DNA from: Nonomuraea harbinensis
GTDB lineage: Bacteria > Actinomycetota > Actinomycetes > Streptosporangiales > Streptosporangiaceae
Direction: 5' to 3'
Length of the DNA: 64,000 bases
Assembly (NCBI RefSeq): GCF_019396385.1
Contig: NZ_JAHKRN010000012.1
Coordinates: 1-64,000 of the forward strand
Part shown: positions 9,236-18,164 of the stretch, piece after piece
How the letters are laid out: each line of letters starts with the position of its first letter
Numbering within the stretch: the first letter of the stretch is position 1
Made by a program: the position numbers and the translations under genes
The notes under the pieces: model-generated
Databases searched by the model: none
What the model saw: only the letters and a program-made list of their open reading frames with translations
Told to the model about the DNA's origin: nothing

Positions 9236-9271
9236 AAAGCTCCTATCTGACGTTGATCACCAGACGGATTG

Positions 9272-9300
9272 ACATTAACAGCAAAGATCGTCTGCTTCAA
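9272..9300 (-). promoter_or_regulatory. Sigma-70-type promoter for the secreted protease unit
   Basis: Reading the minus strand, TTGAAG (9295-9300) and TAATGT (9272-9277) are separated by 17 nt, about 35 nt before the ATG at 9235. This fits a housekeeping actinomycete promoter. The rest of 9301-9520 shows no gene. Confidence 0.45.
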
Positions 9301-9520
9301 GACTTTTTGTTCGTCACAGAGCGTGAGAGTAATACTGTTTGTGTATTCTGGCTACAGAAGAATCACCCAGAGGATAGAGCGCAGGGCTGACGCAGTTCTC
9401 ACATGAATGAGATCGAGAGCGATCAGTCGATCGTAGAAATCGTCGCGAGCCAAGTTGAGGTGACTCAAGTGCCCCAAACGACTGCTGGGCCATCACTCTC
9501 CGTCTTGGGTTCCTGGGATG

Positions 9521-10771
9521 CTAGGGCCGGACGATACCGATGAACTCTCGCTCTCGGTACGGCACGCCTGCCCAGCCTTCGATTCGTACGGTGCTGCCGG
9601 TGGACGGTGCGTGCACCATGCGAGTGGCGTCGATCGCGATGCCGACGTGGTGGATCGTGGCTGGATTCTTCAGGTTGTAGGCGAAGAAGATCAGGTCCCC
9701 GGGGCGGATCTGGCTTCTGGGCACACGCGTCCCGGAGTTCCACTGCATGGAGGTGTCTCCGCCGACTCGGACACCGGCCTTGGCCCAGGCATACTCGGCC
9801 AGCCCGGAGCAGTCGAAGCCCTTGGTGCCGGCCCCGCGGCCGATGCCGTAACTAGGGCCGTTCGGGCCGCCTCCGCCCCAGGAGTACGGGACGCCCCGCA
9901 TGGCGAGTGCTGCCCGTACAGCCACAGCTCCGCGGCCGGCGGTGGCCAGTGAAATATCTCCTGCCGAGAGCTCCGCGCAGAGGTCGCCGGCGATCGCGGT
10001 GATCGCTTTCTCGGCATGACGCCTGATCTCCGTCTGGTCGTCTCTGCCCGTCTGCTCGGCAAGGGCGGAGGCGACGTCATCGATGGCGGAGCTTCTCGGG
10101 GTGCCGAGTGCGGCGGCTGTCTGAATGGCCTGCCGTAGCTCGGCCTTCTCGGAGGCGGACAACCTGACGTGAGAGGTCCCCGGCGAGGCAGCGACCCTGG
10201 TGGGCTTCCAGAGGGTGGCTGTGAGCGTTCTGGCTTTGCGCTCGTGCTTGGCGTACTCGCCGCGCAGGTCCTGCCGAGGGCGTTGGACGATCGCCGCTGC
10301 TTTGGTCAGCGGCATGGTCTCCCAGCCGGGTACCTTGATCAGCCGCTTGTAGAAGGCGCGTGCCGCATAGTCAGGTGTGCTGACCTGGGCTCGGGTGCCC
10401 CATCCGCTGTCCGGGCGCTGCTGGAAGAGGCCGAATGCTTTGCCGGGATCGCCTACGGCGGAGTTGTCGAGCCCGCTTTCCTGCAACGCGATGGCGATCG
10501 CGATCTCGGCTGCTCGCCTGGGCAACCTGAGGGCGCGGGCGGCATCGACGATGCCCTTCGCATGGGCCAGCTGGGCGCTGCTCAGTCGCGAGGCGCCCCA
10601 GCTGGCGGCGGCCTCTGGAAGGGTTGCGGGTACGAAGGCGTAGGAGCACACCGTGTTGGCATACGTCGACGCATACTGGGCCCCGCCGCTCGCCCCGCTG
10701 ATCACAACGACGCCGGACACGAGGGCTCCACCCATCACGAGGACCTTCGTGAGGCCGCTCTCGACGATCAA
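9521..10771 (-). CDS. Conjugation-associated peptidoglycan hydrolase (lytic transglycosylase-like + NlpC/P60), module 1
   Basis: 416 aa. An N-terminal membrane anchor (VLVMGGALVSGVVVISGA) exports the enzyme. Residues about 70-180 resemble a lysozyme/transglycosylase fold (AIAIALQESGLDN, FGLFQQRPDSGWG). The C-terminal 130 residues are NlpC/P60: Cys in GFDCSGLAEYAW and His in HHVGIAID, the catalytic pair of gamma-D-Glu-Dap endopeptidases. It would open the cell wall for the mating channel. Its ATG overlaps the stop of the preceding replication-relaxation gene (ATGA), so it is the last gene of the transfer operon. Confidence 0.88.
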   Translation of the reverse strand: MIVESGLTKVLVMGGALVSGVVVISGASGGAQYASTYANTVCSYAFVPATLPEAAASWGASRLSSAQLAHAKGIVDAARALRLPRRAAEIAIAIALQESGLDNSAVGDPGKAFGLFQQRPDSGWGTRAQVSTPDYAARAFYKRLIKVPGWETMPLTKAAAIVQRPRQDLRGEYAKHERKARTLTATLWKPTRVAASPGTSHVRLSASEKAELRQAIQTAAALGTPRSSAIDDVASALAEQTGRDDQTEIRRHAEKAITAIAGDLCAELSAGDISLATAGRGAVAVRAALAMRGVPYSWGGGGPNGPSYGIGRGAGTKGFDCSGLAEYAWAKAGVRVGGDTSMQWNSGTRVPRSQIRPGDLIFFAYNLKNPATIHHVGIAIDATRMVHAPSTGSTVRIEGWAGVPYREREFIGIVRP

Positions 10772-11616
10772 CAGCGCTCCTCCGCGGCTGCTGTCGCCTG
10801 CGGCCAGTGCTCGGCGAGCTGGGCGAGGCGGAGCCGTCCGGCCCGGCGGTCGTGCGGTAGCCAGATCGCGCCTTCCGGCCCGTCAGCTCCAGCCACGGCG
10901 ATGGCGCAGGGCACGTGCATGAGGGCGGCTCGGAGCTGGAGCCGGGTGTGCAAGCTGCGCTCCCTCCGGGCGGAGCTAGTCAGGAACAGGAGGGGAGTGG
11001 TGATGCCGGTAGCCGCAGTGAGGGTGGCATAGCCCGACAGCTTGGCGAGGACCCGGTCGAAGGTCTCCGTTCCTGTGTCGTATTCGAGGAAGAAGTCCAG
11101 CGTGCTGCCGTGCTCCGTCCACCTGCCGTACGCATCTGGGCGCACATGCTCGCCCCACTGCACGGCGCAGCGGGCCTCGGTCCACCACGTCTCCAGGCGG
11201 CGCCCGCTGGTCTGGCGGCCGGCGTCGTACAAGCGGGCGAAGACTTCATTGATCCCGACGGTGTGCGCGAGGCGTTGGCTGTAGGCGATCGACAGGGCGC
11301 GGTCGCGGCGGTAGCCGAAGTCCGACAGGTCTATGCCGTCCTCGGTGGCCAGGACGGCCGCTCCGGGCTCGCCGAGGACGTAGTGCCAAGGCGCTGATCC
11401 GACGGGTGGTTTGGGCCGGAAGCGGTCCAGGACGCCGATGCGGTGGAGCTTGACCAGGCGGTGGCGTGCGGTGATCGGGCCGTTGAAGGCGATGTGCGCG
11501 ATTTGGTGGCTGGTCAGGACCTTGTGGGTCCAGACCAGCCGAAGTACGTGGCGGTCGCGGTCGGTCAGCCGGGTGGCGAGCGAGGCGAGGACCCCGGGCG
11601 TGTAGTGCTCGTTCAT
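10768..11616 (-). CDS. Replication-relaxation family protein, module 1
   Basis: 282 aa of the replication-relaxation family found in actinomycete conjugative elements and plasmids. A winged-helix N-terminus (LTDRDRHVLRLVWTHKVLT, HQIAHIAF, RLVKLHRIGVLDRFRP) is followed by the family core with FFLEYDTGTE and LAKLSGYA. The family has been proposed to start replication or relax DNA for transfer; the catalytic mechanism is not settled. It overlaps both neighbours by ATGA, between the TraG-like ATPase and the peptidoglycan hydrolase, the same position as in module 2. Confidence 0.85.
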   Translation of the reverse strand: MNEHYTPGVLASLATRLTDRDRHVLRLVWTHKVLTSHQIAHIAFNGPITARHRLVKLHRIGVLDRFRPKPPVGSAPWHYVLGEPGAAVLATEDGIDLSDFGYRRDRALSIAYSQRLAHTVGINEVFARLYDAGRQTSGRRLETWWTEARCAVQWGEHVRPDAYGRWTEHGSTLDFFLEYDTGTETFDRVLAKLSGYATLTAATGITTPLLFLTSSARRERSLHTRLQLRAALMHVPCAIAVAGADGPEGAIWLPHDRRAGRLRLAQLAEHWPQATAAAEERC

Positions 11617-13964
11617 GACTCTTCCTTTCTGGGTTGCTGTCGAGGGTCGTCGGCCGGCAGGGCTTCGGGACGGGTACGCGTACGGCCATGGGCCTGGGCG
11701 GCGGCGGCGCGGAGGCGTCCCGCGAGTTGCGTGTCAGGCGTGGGGAGAGGCCGGGTGCGCAACGTGAACGGCGCGGTCTCGGCGGAACGGACGACCAGGC
11801 GGGCGGCGGCCTGGAATGCGCCCAGGTTGGCGAGGTCGTGCTTGGTCAGGTAGGGGCTGAAGTGGTGCTCGTTCTCGCGGGCGTCCTCAGGGGAGAGCGA
11901 GAAGTAGATCTTGTTCCGGGCGTCGGAGCTGATCGCCTGTCGGAGGTCGCGGGGGAGCTGAGCCAGGTGCTGGTGGGCGAGCACCATCGACAGCCGGTAG
12001 GCGCGGGCTTCGGCGAGCATGTCGGACAGCGCGTGCGGCAGGTTCAGGAAGTTCTGTGTCTCGTCCACGTAGAGCGTGGCCGGGGCTCGGGTGCGGCCGA
12101 GCCGAGCGCGGTGGGACGCGGCCTGCCAGACCTGGGCGAGCAGGAGTGAGCCGAGCAGGCGGGCGGTGTCGTCGCCGACGACTCCCTTGGGAAGCCGGGC
12201 GAGCAGGATGCCGCCGTCGAGGATGTCGCCGACGTCGAAGGTGGATTGGGCCGAGCCGAGGATGTCGCGGACGAATGGGCGGAGCATGAACGCCCGGAGC
12301 TTGTTCATGATGGGCGCGGTGACGTGTGCCTGGGCCTGCTCCGATAGGTGCTCGTACCAGTTCCAGAACCCGAGCAGGAAGCTGTCGTTGAGCTGGTCGA
12401 CGAGTTGTCTCCGGTAGACGTGATCGGTGAGGAGGGTCGGGATGTCGGCGAGGGTTCCACCGTTGCGGGAGAGGGTGAGGCAGCAGCCGCGCAGGATGTC
12501 GTCGCTGCGTGGCCCCCAGGAGTCGGCGTAGATCTTGTGGAAGATGCCGACGATGTTGTCGACGAGCGTTTCCCGGTCGGTGCCGCTCAGGACGTTGAGC
12601 GCGGGCCGGGGATGGCGGTCGTCGGGGTCGATCAGGGCGATGCGTTGCCCGGCTTCCTCGGGGATGAGGCCGAGGAGGTCGGCGACGAGATCGCCCTTGG
12701 CGTCGACGATGGCGACGCCGCGCCCGGCCTGGATGTCGGAGAGGATCATGTGGGCGAGCAGGGTGCTCTTGCCGGTGCCGTTCGGTCCGAGTACGTGTAC
12801 GTGGTGGCAGGAGTCGATGACCCGCAGCGCGACTGGACGCTCGTGCCCGGCGTCGGCGTAGCCGAGGACTTTTCCACGCTGGGCGACCTGGGGCGAGGGC
12901 GCGACCGTGTTGGAGCCGGCTCGTTGAAGTCCCGGTACGGCGGCGTCCATCGGCAGGTGCGCGAGCGCGGCCAGTTCGGGTACCGATAGGAGGAATCCGC
13001 GACCGAGCTGCCGTGATGCCAGATGGCGTGCAGGGAGCGGCAGGCGGTGCCGTTCGAGCCGGTTGTGGCCGGAGAACAGGGCGAATGCGGAGGCGATGGC
13101 GTGCGCCCGGCCCCGGATGGCGCTGCGCCGGGCTCTGCGGGCTGCTCGGTCCTTTCCGTCGTCGCCCTGGACCGTGTAGCGGACGGCGACCTCGTACCTG
13201 GGGGACATGGCCTTGTCCCGGATCGCACGGGCCTCGGCGTACTGCTCCAGCCGTACAGCGTGATCTTGTGGGCTGTGGCGGCTCTGAGGGTTCCCAGGGC
13301 TGAGCGAGAGGAGATCCAGAACACCTCGTAGCAGGGAGATGCCAGCGGCGCCGCGGGAGAGTCGGCGGCCGGAGGCGGGCCGGGCGAGGATTTGTACTGC
13401 GGCGTGCTGCCAGGTGGGCATGCCCACACCGGCTCCGAGCAGAGCCCGCAGCGGGTCGTGATCATGATCGTGCCGGAGCGGGAGCCGCTCGCTACGGGCG
13501 ATCCTGAACTGCCCGCCGGTTGCCTGCCCGGCCAACGGGATCGGCGGAGCAGCCTCCAGCACGGCGGTACGGGCGGACGGCCAGGCCGCCTCGATCGCAT
13601 GCTCGACCAGATATTGCGGGACGTTGCCAGGGACCCACAACCTGATCCGGACGCCGCCGGCGCCGAAGACGTACTCGAAGGCCAGGTGCGGCTGGCCGAA
13701 CAGGACCCGTTTCCAGACAGGGCGCAGCAGGCCGATCAGGTTGGCCCACAGCGCCTCCGCGCCTGGCATGTCCGCCTCGGGCGGGGCCAGGATCTCCACG
13801 CATCGCGCGCCCTTGACGAGCGCGCGGTGACGGAGCCGTACGAGCAGGAGACGGAGCAACTCGATCACGATCACGGCGGCTGCAACCAAGACGGCCAGGT
13901 CCCAGGCGTGCGTTTCCAGCCAGGTCAGCGTCAGATCCAGGACGGCGTCCGGGTCGTAGAGCAT
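11613..13964 (-). CDS. TraG/VirD4-like type IV secretion ATPase, module 1
   Basis: 783 aa. N-terminal membrane segment (LAVLVAAAVIVIELLRLLLV), then a HerA/TraG-type AAA+ motor: Walker A GPNGTGKSTLLAHM near residue 395 (LIDPDDRHPRPALNVLSG follows), Walker B TLYVDETQNFL, and the conserved ALVLAHQHLAQL-like arginine-finger region (written here as MVLAHQHLAQLP). It is expected to be the coupling protein or DNA pump that feeds DNA to the mating channel at the membrane. Starts one base inside the VirB4 stop (TGATG). High GC and consistent with neighbours. Confidence 0.85.
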   Translation of the reverse strand: MLYDPDAVLDLTLTWLETHAWDLAVLVAAAVIVIELLRLLLVRLRHRALVKGARCVEILAPPEADMPGAEALWANLIGLLRPVWKRVLFGQPHLAFEYVFGAGGVRIRLWVPGNVPQYLVEHAIEAAWPSARTAVLEAAPPIPLAGQATGGQFRIARSERLPLRHDHDHDPLRALLGAGVGMPTWQHAAVQILARPASGRRLSRGAAGISLLRGVLDLLSLSPGNPQSRHSPQDHAVRLEQYAEARAIRDKAMSPRYEVAVRYTVQGDDGKDRAARRARRSAIRGRAHAIASAFALFSGHNRLERHRLPLPARHLASRQLGRGFLLSVPELAALAHLPMDAAVPGLQRAGSNTVAPSPQVAQRGKVLGYADAGHERPVALRVIDSCHHVHVLGPNGTGKSTLLAHMILSDIQAGRGVAIVDAKGDLVADLLGLIPEEAGQRIALIDPDDRHPRPALNVLSGTDRETLVDNIVGIFHKIYADSWGPRSDDILRGCCLTLSRNGGTLADIPTLLTDHVYRRQLVDQLNDSFLLGFWNWYEHLSEQAQAHVTAPIMNKLRAFMLRPFVRDILGSAQSTFDVGDILDGGILLARLPKGVVGDDTARLLGSLLLAQVWQAASHRARLGRTRAPATLYVDETQNFLNLPHALSDMLAEARAYRLSMVLAHQHLAQLPRDLRQAISSDARNKIYFSLSPEDARENEHHFSPYLTKHDLANLGAFQAAARLVVRSAETAPFTLRTRPLPTPDTQLAGRLRAAAAQAHGRTRTRPEALPADDPRQQPRKEES

Positions 13965-15709
13965 CAGAGCTCGTCCTCCTCGTACTCGGCCAGTTCTTGC
14001 GGCGAGGAGGTGACGAGCCGGTGTTCCTGCTCGCTGGCCAGCACCTGGAAGGCCACCCGGGCTGCTCCCGAATCGGCGGCGAGCAGGCCGAAGCCGCGAT
14101 CCGCGGTCAGGAGGAGTTGCCGTTCACCGTCGGAGAGGCGGAAGGCGTCCGTGACAGCGTCGATGGCCTGGGGTGCCTGCCTGAGCAGGATCTGCGTGGT
14201 CGAGTTGGCGACGATCGCCTGCCCGATGTCGGAGCCGAGCAGGTCGGCGGCGTCCTGGGTCACCACGGACAGTCCCGCCCAGTGCTTCCTGGCCGCCTTC
14301 GCCATCCGCAGCAGGAACTTGGCGCCCTCCGGGTCCTTCATGAGCAGCCACGCCTCGTCCACGACGACCAGACGAGGACGCCGGTGGTGCGGGTCGGACA
14401 CCCGCCGCCAGACCGCGTCCAGGGTGAGTAGCGTGCCGACAGCCTTCAGCTCGTCGGGCAGATCCCGGAGCGAGAAGACGATCAGGTGAGAGTCAGGCTC
14501 GGTGGTGGTGTGCCCGTCGAAGAGCTGGCGGTGGCTCCCGGTGACGTACGGCGCGAGCCCGGCGGCCACCTCGGCGGCCTTGGGATCACCGTCTTCGGTA
14601 AGCGCGGTTACCAGATCGCTCATGAGAGGCGGGCGCTTGTCCCAGGTACTCGGGTCGAAGGTGATTCCGGCCCGCTTGTAGGCGGCGATGATCGCCCGGT
14701 CCAGGGCAGCCTTGCTCCCCCTGTCCAGCGGGCCGCCGAGCATGACCGCAACCAGCGTGTGGAGGAACAGCGCCCGCCGGGTGAGCGGATCATCGTTCCG
14801 GCGGCTCGCCCGAGGAAGATCGAAGGGGTTGAGCCGGACGCCCGGCGCTCCCAGGTGGAGATAGGCGCCGCCGACCGCCGCGCACACTCTGGCGTACTCG
14901 TCTTCGGGGTCGATGACCGCAACCTCGACTCCCACGTACAGGGAGCGCAGCGCTTCCAGCTTGGCCAGGTACGACTTTCCGGCCCCGCTGCTCGCGATGA
15001 TCGTGGAGTTGTGGTTGGGCTGGGCGAACCTGTCCCAGGCCACCAGGGACGCGCTCGCGGCGTTCGCGCCGTACAGGACCGTGGTCGGCCCCAGCTCAGC
15101 GGTCAGGTCCGGACTCGTGAACGGGAACGCCGCCGCGAGCGCGGGAGTGTCGAACGTACGGGCCATGCCCAGGTTGTCGTAGGCCAGCGGAAGCGAGGAC
15201 ACCCAGCCCTGCAACTGGCGGAATGCCACTTGGCGGGCGTCGAGCAGGAGGGAGGCGGCCAGCGCCCGGACCTCGGCGCACGCGTCGCCCAACTCCTCCT
15301 GTGTGCCTGCGTGCACGGTCAGGTAGATCGAGGCCCGGAACAGCTTGGCCTGGCCGCGTGCGATCCGTGCTGCCAGATCCTGAGCGTCCTCGGCGGCGAC
15401 CTCCGTACCGGGATCCAGCAGCCGGCCGTGCTGCTGGTCGCTGCGCAGCCCGGACTCAAGCCGGGCGAGCTGCCGCCGCAACCGGTCCGAGGCGACCAGC
15501 GACGGCACCGGATCGACGTGCAGCGACACGTCCAGGCGGCCGGGGTAGGTGAGAAGCGGTTCCAGCCAGCCGGGCGTGACCTCGCGCGGGTACCCGCTGA
15601 TGGCGAGCGTGGCGCACAGCCTGTCATTGACTCGGAGATCGAGGGCCCCGACCTGGACCGCGTCCGGGCCGAACCCGGTAGGCGCAGTACGCCTGCGGGA
15701 AGGTCTCAT
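13964..15709 (-). CDS. VirB4-like conjugation ATPase, module 1
   Basis: 581 aa from ATG 15709, chosen because it overlaps the previous gene's stop (ATGA) although the frame is open to 15847. It is the VirB4/TraC-type ATPase that energises pilus and channel assembly at the inner face of the membrane. Walker A SSGAGKSYLAKLE, followed by AVIDPEDEYARV typical of VirB4, and Walker B LVVVDEAWLLMKD, then GLSVVTQDAADLL. It lacks membrane segments. The gene pairs with the upstream PrgI-like protein, a combination that recurs at 60.7-63.4 kb. Confidence 0.87.
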   Translation of the reverse strand: MRPSRRRTAPTGFGPDAVQVGALDLRVNDRLCATLAISGYPREVTPGWLEPLLTYPGRLDVSLHVDPVPSLVASDRLRRQLARLESGLRSDQQHGRLLDPGTEVAAEDAQDLAARIARGQAKLFRASIYLTVHAGTQEELGDACAEVRALAASLLLDARQVAFRQLQGWVSSLPLAYDNLGMARTFDTPALAAAFPFTSPDLTAELGPTTVLYGANAASASLVAWDRFAQPNHNSTIIASSGAGKSYLAKLEALRSLYVGVEVAVIDPEDEYARVCAAVGGAYLHLGAPGVRLNPFDLPRASRRNDDPLTRRALFLHTLVAVMLGGPLDRGSKAALDRAIIAAYKRAGITFDPSTWDKRPPLMSDLVTALTEDGDPKAAEVAAGLAPYVTGSHRQLFDGHTTTEPDSHLIVFSLRDLPDELKAVGTLLTLDAVWRRVSDPHHRRPRLVVVDEAWLLMKDPEGAKFLLRMAKAARKHWAGLSVVTQDAADLLGSDIGQAIVANSTTQILLRQAPQAIDAVTDAFRLSDGERQLLLTADRGFGLLAADSGAARVAFQVLASEQEHRLVTSSPQELAEYEEDEL

Positions 15710-16638
15710 CGGCGTTCCCCTCTCGTGATGACCTCGTCCTGTGCCGCGAACTCGATCTCGGACGTGGGCGGGGCGGCTGGGTCGAAGCAGGAGGCCAACA
15801 GCGCACCCGTGGCCGGGGCATCCAACGGGCGGACGGTCAGCCCGCACGCCGACAGCAGCCGGGCGGCCTCGTCCAGGCGTCGCAGCGCGCGGGCCGCCGC
15901 CGCGTCGCGGCCCTTGGCGGATGGTTCGCGGATGACCAGCAGCACCTGGCGGCGCAGCAGGTCGTGCCGTGCGGAGATGTCGGCGAGGAACGCCGCGTGC
16001 TTGTGCGCAGCGTCGGTCAGCGCCGGATGGGGGAGCCCGCGGGCGTTCTCCACGAGGGTGGTGATGGTTTCGGTGAGATCCACCCGCTCGGCGCGTACGA
16101 GGATCTGGGCCGGGCCGGAGAGCGAGTTGAGCCAGCCTCCGAACACCGAGACCAGCGCGTCCTGCTCCTCCGGCGTCCGGAGCGCGAAGCTGACCGTGGA
16201 CACCTCCGCGACCGCCGCGACACCGTCCGGCCCGAGATCGATCAGCCCATCGTTTGCTACCCCGCGCGCAGGAAGGCGAAGAGGCGCGGGCCGAGGATCG
16301 GACCGGGCGGCCACCCAGGAAGGCGCCGGAGCGGCCTTCCCGGGTGCGGGGACCAGGGACTTCGGGGAACGCTGGTAGCGGACCGCCGCCAGAAGGTACC
16401 GGTCCAAGGGCACGCCATCACGCCGGCCGATCGCCACGAGGACGCCGAGAATCCCTACAGGGAGCGCTACGACGGCACACATCGCCAGCGGCACCCGATC
16501 GCCGATGATCAGATAGGCCGTGTAGAGGATGCCTCCGGTGCCTCCGAGGATGGCTAGCTGTCGAGCGGTGAAGCCGCCGACGATCCGGTCTTCCTGCTCG
16601 ATGTCGGCAGGGATGCGGACGGGTTGCCCCCAGCTCAT
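15706..16638 (-). CDS. PrgI-like (SCO6880-type) membrane protein, module 1
   Basis: 310 aa. IPADIEQEDRIVGGFTARQL at the N-terminus and two close transmembrane helices (AILGGTGGILYTAYLII, LAMCAVVALPVGILGVLV) match the PrgI family; the large cytosolic C-terminal part carries FALRTPEEQDALVSVFGGWL and VLLVIREP, as in actinomycete T4SS SCO6880-type proteins. Likely VirB3-like partner of the VirB4 ATPase in the channel base. Overlaps both neighbours by 4 nt. Confidence 0.82.
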   Translation of the reverse strand: MSWGQPVRIPADIEQEDRIVGGFTARQLAILGGTGGILYTAYLIIGDRVPLAMCAVVALPVGILGVLVAIGRRDGVPLDRYLLAAVRYQRSPKSLVPAPGKAAPAPSWVAARSDPRPAPLRLPARGVANDGLIDLGPDGVAAVAEVSTVSFALRTPEEQDALVSVFGGWLNSLSGPAQILVRAERVDLTETITTLVENARGLPHPALTDAAHKHAAFLADISARHDLLRRQVLLVIREPSAKGRDAAAARALRRLDEAARLLSACGLTVRPLDAPATGALLASCFDPAAPPTSEIEFAAQDEVITRGERR

Positions 16639-18164
16639 CGGCCGCCACCTCCCGGCTTACGGCGCGGCGTGCGCCCGGCCTGCGAAGGATTGGGCCGACC
16701 GGCGGCATTGGAAGCGGGCGGGACGGGAGGGCGAGAGGCTCCGGGCGCCGATGGGCTGTTCTGATTGCGGAGCCAGTACATCTGCGCCAGACCGGCGGGC
16801 CCGTTGGCGTAGTAGGTCTCCCGCGGGTATCCGTATACCGGAGTGTTCCGAGGAACTGGGGCCTGTCCGGAGGGCCGGTACTTGCCTTGCACGGCCGGCG
16901 CAGGCTGGCCGGGACGGCGTGCGGCAACGGACGCAGACTTGGCCGCTCCGGCACGGGTACGGGCTGCCGAGGTTGCCGTCGCGGCACCGGCGGCACCGGC
17001 ACCGGCAGGCCCTCCGGCAATCGCCGGTAGAGCCCTGCTGGCCATGGCGGAAACCGCGGCACCCCTGGCGGCACCGGAAGCCCTGCCACCGCGTCGACTC
17101 CGGCCGAGATGGAGAGCGTTCAGAACCGGAGAGGTGAGCTTGTACGCCAGGGCGTACTTGATGATCCGGGTGATGGTCGAGCCGCGGCCGGCGGTCTGGG
17201 CGAAGATCCTGCGGGTGATCCAGCCCGGAATGCGGACGAGGATGATCAACAGGCAGAGGGCGAGCACCAGGTTGACGAGCTGTCCGGTGGGAGTGAGACC
17301 GAGCAGGAGTCGGCCGTCCTGGTTGAAGACGATCCTGACGGCCAGGATCAGCGTGAGCGACTGGGTGACCTGGATGAGCAGAAGCCCACCGAAGGCTCGC
17401 GCCCAGAATCGGGCCAGCCCGTCGGTGTACGGCAGCGCGAGGCAGGCCAGCGCCAGCGGCGCGGCGACCACCAGCAGCAACACCAGGGCGGCCCGCATGA
17501 CGAACGCGATCAGCAGCAGGATGAGCAGGACGACAGCGACCAGGGCGAGCAGGATGTAGAAGATCTCTTGCTGACTGGGGACGATGACCAGAAAGCGAAG
17601 AGTGGCCATGGCCCGGCGGCCGTCGAAGTCCTGACCGAGCAGCGCCGTCGACAAGGAGTTGGCCAACTCGATCACCTTGCCGCAGATCAGGAAGCTCGTG
17701 TTCGCCGCCAGGAACGCGACGCAGAGGCGGGGCAGGACCTCCTTGACCGCGAAGCGCGTCTGCACGGTCTCGTGCCCCATGGCCGCAATTGCGCCGACGG
17801 TGGCGAGCAGGACGAGACCGGCATCGGCGATGACGGCGTTGGCCTTCCACAGGTCGAACGCCCTGCCGCTACCTGAGACATCGGGAGTCGCGAGAAGCGT
17901 CACCGCCAGCAGGTCCAGCAGCGGCTTGACCGCCATGGTCACCAAGCCGGCGAACCAGGAGTTGATCTGATCGGCGATCAAGTCGCCGATGCCGAACCCG
18001 AACCCCGGACTCTCCGGCAGCGGTGCAACCACGGCATCGGATGGAGATGGAGACGGCGTCGGAGTGGCAGCCTCGGCAGCGGCGGCCATGGCGGCGAGGA
18101 CCCCGATTACCGCAGCGGCAACGACAGCGAATCTGTGCTTGGGGTGAGTGAACACCGCACTCAC
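16635..18164 (-). CDS. TrbL/VirB6-like polytopic conjugal transfer protein, module 1
   Basis: 509 aa. A signal-like N-terminus (FAVVAAAVIGVLAAMAAAA) is followed by at least six membrane helices between residues 45 and 310 (for example ADAGLVLLATVGAIAAM, ILLALVAVVLLILLLIAFV, LVNLVLALCLLIILVRIP) and the conserved RIPGWITRRIF. The C-terminal 180 residues are Ala/Pro/Arg-rich and probably disordered. This is the layout of the TrbL/VirB6 inner-membrane channel subunit. Overlaps the PrgI gene and the pilin-domain gene by 4 nt each. Confidence 0.8.
   Translation of the reverse strand: MSAVFTHPKHRFAVVAAAVIGVLAAMAAAAEAATPTPSPSPSDAVVAPLPESPGFGFGIGDLIADQINSWFAGLVTMAVKPLLDLLAVTLLATPDVSGSGRAFDLWKANAVIADAGLVLLATVGAIAAMGHETVQTRFAVKEVLPRLCVAFLAANTSFLICGKVIELANSLSTALLGQDFDGRRAMATLRFLVIVPSQQEIFYILLALVAVVLLILLLIAFVMRAALVLLLVVAAPLALACLALPYTDGLARFWARAFGGLLLIQVTQSLTLILAVRIVFNQDGRLLLGLTPTGQLVNLVLALCLLIILVRIPGWITRRIFAQTAGRGSTITRIIKYALAYKLTSPVLNALHLGRSRRGGRASGAARGAAVSAMASRALPAIAGGPAGAGAAGAATATSAARTRAGAAKSASVAARRPGQPAPAVQGKYRPSGQAPVPRNTPVYGYPRETYYANGPAGLAQMYWLRNQNSPSAPGASRPPVPPASNAAGRPNPSQAGRTPRRKPGGGGR

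Noticed and set aside
14486..16378. Long plus-strand open frame opposite the VirB4-like and PrgI-like genes
   Set aside because: Arg/Gly-rich, no domain sense, and fully antisense to two well-supported genes.
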